Assembly (NCBI GenBank): GCA_910586835.1
Contig: CAJUJU010000018.1
Coordinates: 1-57,481, forward strand
DNA: 57,481 nt
Origin: an uncultured Acetatifactor sp.
Lineage (GTDB): Bacteria > Bacillota > Clostridia > Lachnospirales > Lachnospiraceae
Direction of reading: 5' to 3'
Positions 51,684-57,481 of the stretch are shown here, piece by piece. The notes beneath the pieces were generated by a model that saw only the letters and a list, made by a program, of their open reading frames with translations, was not told the origin of the DNA and ran no database searches. Both the position numbers and the translations under genes were made by a program. How positions within the stretch are numbered: the stretch's first letter is position 1; every line of letters starts with the position of its first letter.

Positions 51684-52217
51684 ATGGATATGAGACAAAA
51701 GGAAGAAACATATACAGTAGATGATATCTATTCTCTGCCCGCTGGTGAACGGGCCGAGTTGATTGACGGGAAGATTTATTACATGTCGCCGCCGAGTACC
51801 AGACATCAGATGCTTGTAATGGACTTATCATACCAAATAAAGGACTATATTGAGCGGAATAAAGGAGAATGTGAAGTGTTTCCTGCTCCGTTTGCGGTTT
51901 TTTTGAATGAGAATGACAGGAACTATGTGGAACCTGATATATCTGTTATCTGTGATAAGAAAAAAATTACGGAAAGAGGGTGTAATGGTTCACCGGATTG
52001 GATTATAGAAGTTGTTTCCTCAAGCAGCAGGCAGATGGATTATTTTAAAAAATTGTTCAGGTATCGTACCGCCGGTGTAAGAGAGTACTGGGTAGTAGAC
52101 CCTGAAAAGAAAATTGTAACGGTATATAATTTTGAAAAGGATATGATGGATGAATATTGTTTTGGCCTGGAAGTACCCGTCGGGATTTACAATGCGTTAA
52201 CGATCAAAGTTCAATAA
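51684..52217 (+). CDS. Uma2 family (DUF820) putative endonuclease
   Basis: A 177-residue protein of the Uma2 family with a PD-(D/E)XK-like fold: TVDDIYSLPAGERAELIDGK, VFPAPFAVFL, the DISVICDKKKI region with VEPDIS (acidic site), PDWIIEVVSSSS and YRTAGVREYWVVDPEKK. Members are abundant in cyanobacteria and found in some Clostridia; function is unclear, with restriction-like folds. ATG 51684 has AGGAG eight bases upstream. It stands between two polysaccharide modules, 100 bases after Module B, and is closed by a terminator. Confidence 0.88.
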   Translation: MDMRQKEETYTVDDIYSLPAGERAELIDGKIYYMSPPSTRHQMLVMDLSYQIKDYIERNKGECEVFPAPFAVFLNENDRNYVEPDISVICDKKKITERGCNGSPDWIIEVVSSSSRQMDYFKKLFRYRTAGVREYWVVDPEKKIVTVYNFEKDMMDEYCFGLEVPVGIYNALTIKVQ

Positions 52218-52225
52218 ATTTTTTA

Positions 52226-52255
52226 ACAGAGCTCCGTAAGGGACTCTGTTTTTTT
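52226..52255 (+). terminator. Terminator after Uma2 gene
   Basis: ACAGAG (52226-52231) pairs with CTCTGT (52244-52249), with a further TCC/GGG inner stem and a GTAA loop. Seven T follow (52249-52255). Confidence 0.85.
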
Positions 52256-52527
52256 GTGGGAAAGTTCGTCAAATTTTCCTGTTGTGACGTATCCGGCCAA
52301 TATAATAAGTGGTCAATTCCGCAGTCAATGACAGAAAAGAAGCCTTTAAAATAGGGGCTTCTTTTTGTGTTGGTCGCTAAAGGTGGTATTTACAGTCATT
52401 TGAGGCGGCGGGATTAGAAAAAATCTTACCAATGTGCTGTAGCATTCATTTTCTGTCCGTGGCAAGCGGTCGGAAGTGTGTGATACAGCACACTGGTTAT
52501 TGCTGGGGATGCGGTGGGGTGGCAGAG
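52256..52527 (+). promoter_or_regulatory. Leader region of Module C
   Basis: This gap of about 270 bases has no credible gene. It holds a TATAAT (52301), the second terminator, and a long-range inverted repeat just ahead of the coding region: AATGTGCTGTA (52431-52441) with TACAGCACACT (52484-52494), one mismatch in eleven. The layout suggests conditional transcription of Module C. The longer open frames crossing it show no protein-like sequence. Confidence 0.5.
52335..52366 (+). terminator. Second terminator, 80 bases further
   Basis: AAAAGAAGCC (52335-52344) pairs perfectly with GGCTTCTTTT (52356-52365), loop TTTAAAATAGG, then T-rich. No gene ends between the two terminators. A TATAAT lies at 52301-52306, so a short transcript of about 55 bases could end here; otherwise it could act as an attenuator ahead of Module C. 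Confidence 0.8.
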
Positions 52528-53760
52528 ATGCAGCATGTGTTTATCATTGGCGCCAAGGGCATATTAAATTATGGGGGATATGAAACCTTTATAGGGAAAT
52601 TATTGGAGCAGCATGAAAATCACAAGGGGATAAAGTACCATATTGCCTGTAAATATAATGGTCAAGGCTATATGGATGAAACAAAACTGGAGGGGGCGCA
52701 ACGAATTAATGAATATGAATTTAAATATAAAAATGCACATTGCTTTAAAATAAAGGTACCAGGAAATCTCGGTTCAGCACAGGCAATTTATTATGATATA
52801 GCTGCTTTGAGATTTTGTTGTAAATATATAAAAAAGAATCACATAACAAATCCTGTTATTTATGTTTTATCCTCCAGAATTGGGCCGGTGATGGCGCATT
52901 ATGTAAAAAAAATACATAAGTTTGGAGGAAAGTACTGGCACAATCCTGATGGCAGAGAAATGCTCAGAAAGAAGTATTCTTATATTGTACGGCAATACTG
53001 GTCTCTGTCAGAGAGACTCATGGTAAAGTATGCAGACCTGGAGGTATGCGACAGTAAAAATATTCAGAGTTATATTAAATCAGCTTACGGAAAATATCAG
53101 CCCGAAACAACATATATTGCATATGGTGCGGATGTGAAACCAAGTATACTATCTGACGAGGCGCCTGAATATATCAAGTGGCAGGAGCAGCATGGTGCGA
53201 AATCAGATAGTTTTCTTGTAATTGGGCGCTTTGTACCTGAGAATAATTTTGAGATAATGATTCGAGAGTTTATGAGAAGTCACACAAAAAGAGACTTTCT
53301 TTTAATTACAAATGTAAATGACAGATTTTTAAATGAACTCGAGAAAAAGCTTCATTTTAAATCTGACCCGAGAATTAAGTTTGTTGGAACAGTTTATGAT
53401 CAGGAATTACTGAAAAAAATAAGAGAAAAATCGTTTGCATATTTCCACGGGCATGAGGTAGGGGGAACAAATCCAAGCCTTTTGGAAGCTTTGAGTTCTA
53501 CTGATTTAAACCTGCTTTTAAAGGTAGGTTTTAATGAAGAGGTTGCTAAGGACGCAGCTCTATATTGGACAAAAGAAGAAGGGAATCTCTCGGCATTGAT
53601 TGACAGAGCGGATCAGCTCGCAGCGGAAGAAGTACACGAATTGGGAGTCAAGGCGAAGGAAAGAATCAAATCCGCGTATTCCTGGAATGTCATAGCCGGG
53701 GAATATGAGAAATTGTATATGAATTGTAATTCAGTCACGGCTGAACTGCTGCATGTTTGA
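52528..53760 (+). CDS. Rhamnosyltransferase-like (Cps2T / DUF1972) glycosyltransferase
   Basis: A 410-residue GT-B protein. The N-terminus QHVFIIGAKGILNYGGYETF has the IG-x-KG-I-x-x-x-YGG-x-ET-F pattern of the DUF1972/Cps2T-type beta-1,4-rhamnosyltransferases. The C-terminal domain has DSFLVIGRFVPENNFEIMI, and HGHEVGGTNPSLLEALSS as the acidic donor-binding motif. ATG 52528 is chosen because the family starts there; its ribosome site (GGGGTGG) is weak. In-frame extension to 52432 is not protein-like. Codon use is AT-rich compared with Module B. Confidence 0.88.
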   Translation: MQHVFIIGAKGILNYGGYETFIGKLLEQHENHKGIKYHIACKYNGQGYMDETKLEGAQRINEYEFKYKNAHCFKIKVPGNLGSAQAIYYDIAALRFCCKYIKKNHITNPVIYVLSSRIGPVMAHYVKKIHKFGGKYWHNPDGREMLRKKYSYIVRQYWSLSERLMVKYADLEVCDSKNIQSYIKSAYGKYQPETTYIAYGADVKPSILSDEAPEYIKWQEQHGAKSDSFLVIGRFVPENNFEIMIREFMRSHTKRDFLLITNVNDRFLNELEKKLHFKSDPRIKFVGTVYDQELLKKIREKSFAYFHGHEVGGTNPSLLEALSSTDLNLLLKVGFNEEVAKDAALYWTKEEGNLSALIDRADQLAAEEVHELGVKAKERIKSAYSWNVIAGEYEKLYMNCNSVTAELLHV

Positions 53761-53807
53761 ATGGAAACTCTGATCCAAAAGATGTAGAGCTGGAAAGGGA
53801 TAAGAGT

Positions 53808-54683
53808 ATGAGTATTAAATCTGTCGCAAAGACGATTGTTACAAATTCAGATTTATTATCCATGTTCAGGAGAAAATATCTGTATTATGATGCCTGCAAA
53901 TATTTTAAAAAATGCTATAAAGCGTATTTAAACAGTGGTTACCCAGAACAAATCAGAAAGTACAGAAATCGGTATAATGGTAAACGTTGTTTTATTATAG
54001 GGAACGGGCCAAGCCTGACGGCTGCGGATCTGGACAAGCTAAAGGGAGAATTTTGCTTTGCTGCGAACAGAATCTGGCTGATGTATGATAAGACCACATG
54101 GCGTCCTGCCTTTTACATGTGCCAGGACTGGAACATGATCCGGGGGGAAAAGGATCGGATCAGGGAGTATCCTGGACCGGTTTTTTTAGGGTACGATGGA
54201 TTGTATAAATTTGGTCTGCAGTTTGATAATGCAATTGCATATTTGTGTGATAAGCGCCCCTGTACAAAAAGAGAAAATCCAATGCCGTTTTCCATAGATT
54301 GTGACCAGTATGTTGTGGATGGAACTACGGTAACCTATAGCAGCATACAGCTTGCGGCCTATATGGGATTCTCGGAGATTTATTTGTTGGGCGTTGACAA
54401 CAGTTTTCAATATACAATGGATAAAAACAGGAAAATCACACGGGATGAGTCCGTAAAGGAAACATATTTTGATTCGCGATATAAAGAGGTATTTAACCAG
54501 TTCGGGCAGGGGAAAAATAAAGCGTTTGGCGTTAACGATCCCGAGATGTGCCACATGATCTATACTACAGCAAGAAATGCCTGTGAAAAATTGAATATCA
54601 AGATTTATAATGCTACACGGGGTGGAAAACTGGAAGTTTTTGAGAGAATTAACTTGGATGCAATAACTGGTGATAACTTATGA
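53808..54683 (+). CDS. DUF115/MptE-like protein, GT42-like features
   Basis: A 291-residue protein with the FIIGNGPSLTAADLDKL motif of the MptE-like/DUF115 family, then FAANRIWLMYDKTTWRPAF and TVTYSSIQLAAYMGFSEIYLLGVD. The same run of motifs, an NGPSL loop followed by a GYKEIYLSGID-like strand and a late His, is seen in Campylobacter CstII sialyltransferase (GT42); here the candidate His lies in DPEMCHMIY. A CMP-sugar synthetase gene begins 2.8 kb downstream, which would fit a CMP-sugar user. ATG 53808 follows AAAGGGA. The protein overlaps the next gene by four bases. Confidence 0.75.
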   Translation: MSIKSVAKTIVTNSDLLSMFRRKYLYYDACKYFKKCYKAYLNSGYPEQIRKYRNRYNGKRCFIIGNGPSLTAADLDKLKGEFCFAANRIWLMYDKTTWRPAFYMCQDWNMIRGEKDRIREYPGPVFLGYDGLYKFGLQFDNAIAYLCDKRPCTKRENPMPFSIDCDQYVVDGTTVTYSSIQLAAYMGFSEIYLLGVDNSFQYTMDKNRKITRDESVKETYFDSRYKEVFNQFGQGKNKAFGVNDPEMCHMIYTTARNACEKLNIKIYNATRGGKLEVFERINLDAITGDNL

Positions 54684-55972
54684 AGCAATTTGAAATGAAG
54701 AGAATAGATTTGCTTATAGCGCTTCTTTTACTTTTTTTCCCCGTATCAGAATATATTAATTGGAAACCTTTGGGCTATTTGGATGAGTTGTTGGGGGTTT
54801 TTTGCTTATTTTATCTATTGTGTGCATTGATGCGGGGAAAACTGAACAGGAATGAAGGGTGTATTCTTATTCTCATGTTCGGCATCGTTCTTTTGGGGGT
54901 GCTGTCTAATGTATTCAGCGGGTTAGTGACAAACCTGTTTGTCATCGGAGTGGATGTTCTGGAATTCCTGAAGGCAGTTGTGGTTTTTCTGGGATTTCAT
55001 GTTTTTTACAGGAAATATGATGTGAAAGACTTGGGTTATCATCTTAAAGGGATCGCAAAAACGATTATTATTGCGGCATTTATTTGTGCTGTCATCAGCC
55101 AGTTTGGTGATATCGGAATGACAATGCGGCATGCTGACGGAAATATTTATCCGGAATATGGAATTCAGCCATTTGGATTTGTTTCAAGAAACGGAATTCA
55201 AACATATTACCTTTTGTCAGGGTGCCTGCTTTTTATTGTTGCAGGGGAAAAGAAGAGAATTGTAAAAAGGATATATGTTGTCTTGTATTTTATTACCACC
55301 TTTCTGACGGCTGCAACGCTGGTATGGTGCGGGAATCTGTTCCTGATTACTTTTTTTATCTATTATAAATACAGAAAACAATTAAAAATAGAAATGCTGA
55401 TAGGGATTGCTGCAATAGCGATTGTTATTGCTTTTCCCGCAATACAGGAGTATATCTTTAATACCAGGGCGCCAAGATCCGTGTTGCTTTATTATGGATT
55501 TTTGACGGCAAACACTTACTTTCCGTTTGGGTCAGGCTTTGCGACTTACGGTGGGGAGATGGCCGCCAGATATTATTCGCCGTTGTATTGGGCGTATGGG
55601 TTTGATGATCGGTATGGTTTATCGCATACCGGGTATGGCGGGATATTAAATGACAATTATGTAGCAATGATCGTTGCGCAAATGGGGTATGTGGGACTGA
55701 TTTTATTTGGAGTGGTATATTTCAGGCTGTTTAAGCTGTTTGATTATAAAAAACTGGACAGAAAAATCAAGCCGATTATAATGTCCGTTTTTGGTGTCAT
55801 AGTATGTTCCCTGATGATCAGCGCAAACAGCAAAACCTTAATGGGAGTATGGATTCATGCAATCATGGGAATGTGTACGGCAACCTGTATAGAGGAAGAT
55901 AAGACAACAGTTTATGAAGCAGGCGAAAAAGACAAGTGTAAAAGTAAATATATTTTATCAGATGCTGTATGA
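54680..55972 (+). CDS. Wzy-like O-antigen polymerase/ligase
   Basis: A 430-residue membrane protein with about ten helices. The large outer loop (AARYYSPLYWAYGFDDRYG, then SHTGYGGILNDNYVAMIVAQ) carries the features of O-antigen ligase/polymerases. ATG 54680 overlaps the previous stop (ATGA). The last 59 bases overlap the start of the flippase. Codon use is AT-rich. It would polymerise the Module C repeat unit. Confidence 0.85.
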   Translation: MKQFEMKRIDLLIALLLLFFPVSEYINWKPLGYLDELLGVFCLFYLLCALMRGKLNRNEGCILILMFGIVLLGVLSNVFSGLVTNLFVIGVDVLEFLKAVVVFLGFHVFYRKYDVKDLGYHLKGIAKTIIIAAFICAVISQFGDIGMTMRHADGNIYPEYGIQPFGFVSRNGIQTYYLLSGCLLFIVAGEKKRIVKRIYVVLYFITTFLTAATLVWCGNLFLITFFIYYKYRKQLKIEMLIGIAAIAIVIAFPAIQEYIFNTRAPRSVLLYYGFLTANTYFPFGSGFATYGGEMAARYYSPLYWAYGFDDRYGLSHTGYGGILNDNYVAMIVAQMGYVGLILFGVVYFRLFKLFDYKKLDRKIKPIIMSVFGVIVCSLMISANSKTLMGVWIHAIMGMCTATCIEEDKTTVYEAGEKDKCKSKYILSDAV

Positions 55973-57368
55973 AGTACTGGCACTGAGCTTGCCTTTGATT
56001 ACGGCTCCGTATATATCCAGAGTACTGGGAGCTGAAAAAATCGGTATTTATTCATTTACCTATTCTATAGCAGCCTATTTTGGAATGTTTTCCATGTTGG
56101 GGGTAAAAAATCACGGAAACAGAGAAATAGCAAAGAACAGAGAGGACAAGAATAAAGTAAGTGTAATATTTTGCAGTATCTATTTCATTCAGTTTTTGAT
56201 GTCTTGCCTGATGGTATCGGTATATATAATTTATGTTTCGACATTATCGGTGGAATTCAAAAATATCTTTTGGATTCAGCTTATCTACATTTTTTCTTAT
56301 ATGCTGGATATAAACTGGCTGTTTTTTGGCTTGGAATTGTTTAAATATACATCAATCAGAAATATAATTATCAAGATTGCGACATTTGCCGCAACTTTTC
56401 TATTCGTCAGAAATTCGGATGATTTGTGGAAGTATTGTCTGGTATTGGCTGTAGGAGCGCTGGCCAGCGAAGGCTTCATGTGGGCATGTGTCAGGACGTA
56501 TATCAGGTTGGGAAAACCCCAAAAGGATATTGTCCTGGCCAATATAAAGCCAATGCTGGTTATGTTTATTCCGGTTCTGGCAACAAGCTTATACAACATT
56601 ATGGATAAGATTATGCTTGGTTCCTTAAGCTCTAAGATTCAGCTGGGATTTTACGAAAACTCGGAAAAAATAACCAACTGCGTAAAAACCGTTATTTTAT
56701 CTGTTGGAACTGTAATGATGCCGAGAATGTCGATGCTTGCCGCAAAGAATGATGCAAAAAAGGCGGAGCGCTATATGGGGTTATCCATAGAAATCATTAT
56801 GTTTTGTGCCTTTTCTTTTTCTTTCGGAATTGCAGCGGTAGCGCATCTGTTTGCGCCGCTTTATTGGGGAAATGAATTTGCGCAGTGTGATGTATTGCTT
56901 GTTGGTTTGTGTGTCGCCCTGCCGTTCAGTGCGTTTGGCAACTTTATCAGAACGCAGTACATGATCCCGCATGGAATGGATCGCCAATATATTACCGCTG
57001 TAATTGTCAGTGCCGGAGTTAATGCTGTTGCGAATTTGCTTTTGATTCCACTGTTGGGAGCTGAGGGCGCGGTGGTTGGCACCGTGATTGCCGAGGGCGG
57101 TGTGTGTATTATACAGGGATATTTTGTGAGAAAGAATATGGAACTGAAGACTTATATAAAAAAATCGGTTCCTTATATGGGATTTGGCATGGTAATGTAT
57201 ATGGCGGTTAAGTTTCTGGCCTTTGAATTGAATGATAGTGTTGCGTCTTTGATCGTCCAAATACTCTTGGGAGCAACAATATACGTTTTGCTGACTGTAA
57301 TATATATGAAGTATAGTAAAAATGAATTGCTTGAGGGATTAATAAACAGATACAGGAGGCGGAAGTAA
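55914..57368 (+). CDS. Wzx-type flippase
   Basis: A 484-residue polysaccharide flippase with about 14 helices. The N-terminus (FYQMLYEVLALSLPLITAPY, SRVLGAEKIGIYSFTYSIAA) is the classic start of the Wzx/RfbX family and supports ATG 55914, although this overlaps the polymerase gene by 59 bases. LGVKNHGNREIAKNREDK and IPVLATSLYNIMDKIMLG are further family landmarks. It forms a second complete polymerase-flippase pair in the window. Confidence 0.9.
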   Translation: MKQAKKTSVKVNIFYQMLYEVLALSLPLITAPYISRVLGAEKIGIYSFTYSIAAYFGMFSMLGVKNHGNREIAKNREDKNKVSVIFCSIYFIQFLMSCLMVSVYIIYVSTLSVEFKNIFWIQLIYIFSYMLDINWLFFGLELFKYTSIRNIIIKIATFAATFLFVRNSDDLWKYCLVLAVGALASEGFMWACVRTYIRLGKPQKDIVLANIKPMLVMFIPVLATSLYNIMDKIMLGSLSSKIQLGFYENSEKITNCVKTVILSVGTVMMPRMSMLAAKNDAKKAERYMGLSIEIIMFCAFSFSFGIAAVAHLFAPLYWGNEFAQCDVLLVGLCVALPFSAFGNFIRTQYMIPHGMDRQYITAVIVSAGVNAVANLLLIPLLGAEGAVVGTVIAEGGVCIIQGYFVRKNMELKTYIKKSVPYMGFGMVMYMAVKFLAFELNDSVASLIVQILLGATIYVLLTVIYMKYSKNELLEGLINRYRRRK

Positions 57369-57446
57369 GGCAGGCTGAATACACGAGATTATAGCCAAGA
57401 GATGGATGTATTAAAAATTGGTCTGACAGAAAAGGAGAAGGTTTTT

Positions 57447-57481
57447 ATGAAAACAGTAGCATTGATCCCGATTAAGCTGGG
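57447..57481 (+). CDS. Start of probable CMP-sugar synthetase (cytidylyltransferase), 3' end outside window
   Basis: ATG 57447 has AAGGAGAAGG ten bases upstream. The first eleven residues read MKTVALIPIKL, the N-terminal strand of acylneuraminate cytidylyltransferases and related nucleotidyltransferases. Only this short part is visible, so the family is provisional. If right, the gene makes a CMP-activated acidic sugar, possibly the donor for the DUF115/GT42-like protein of the same module. Confidence 0.55.
   Translation, partial: MKTVALIPIKL

Noticed and set aside
52157..52354. 65-residue frame after the Uma2 gene
   Set aside because: It runs through both terminators and has no protein-like sequence.

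Overview
The window looks like a chromosomal segment from a motile Clostridia bacterium of the Lachnospiraceae type. Supporting signs are the Gram-positive gene neighbourhoods uvrB-uvrA, mbl-flhO-flhP, comF-yvyF and cdaA-cdaR-glmM, strong AGGAGG ribosome binding sites, frequent TTG/GTG starts, a Spo0A output domain, and two-TM DUF6077-like membrane proteins. I cannot name a species. No rRNA, tRNA, CRISPR array or intact insertion sequence was seen.

Layout. (1) 1-7.3 kb is accessory DNA: a Sel1-repeat protein cut by the window edge, then a tight run of small genes that look like orphan immunity genes of polymorphic toxins (two SUKH/SMI1-KNR4-type proteins plus unrecognised partners, one frameshifted), then the decayed remains of two tyrosine recombinases, each with an in-frame stop. 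(2) 7.4-26.1 kb is core: uvrB and uvrA (nucleotide excision repair) behind a possible LexA box; an MreB/Mbl-type actin followed by flagellar rod genes (flhO, flhP, rod-binding protein); recD2; comF and yvyF; then two unknown membrane proteins leading into cdaA-cdaR-glmM (c-di-AMP synthesis and cell-wall precursor supply), HPr, and a convergent DUF3048 lipoprotein. (3) 26.2-29.5 kb holds a membrane-anchored GT2, a free-standing Spo0A DNA-binding domain without receiver, and two membrane proteins. (4) 29.5-57.5 kb is a very long surface-polysaccharide region made of at least three stacked modules.

Module A (29.5-42.0 kb) has a phosphoglycosyl transferase, a Wzz-like protein fused to a kinase-like domain without Walker A, an EpsG-type polymerase, five glycosyltransferases, a secreted glucosaminidase and a Pro/Thr-rich lipoprotein, but no flippase. 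Module B (42.0-51.6 kb) starts at a near-consensus sigma-A promoter and carries a CapD/WbpM-type dehydratase, a small PglC/WbpL-type transferase and a WbpV-like reductase (a likely QuiNAc/FucNAc initiation set), two glycosyltransferases, a flippase, a polymerase and a second large phosphoglycosyl transferase. An Uma2-family protein and two terminators separate it from Module C (52.5 kb to the end). Module C is visibly AT-richer and has a Cps2T-like rhamnosyltransferase, an MptE/DUF115 protein resembling GT42 sialyltransferases, a polymerase, a flippase, and the first codons of a probable CMP-sugar synthetase.

The most interesting points are the receiver-less Spo0A, the DUF115/GT42-like protein next to a CMP-sugar synthetase, the kinase-dead Wzz fusion, the two uncharacterised membrane proteins tied to cdaA, and the orphan immunity array. 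All functions are read from sequence only; no database search was run.
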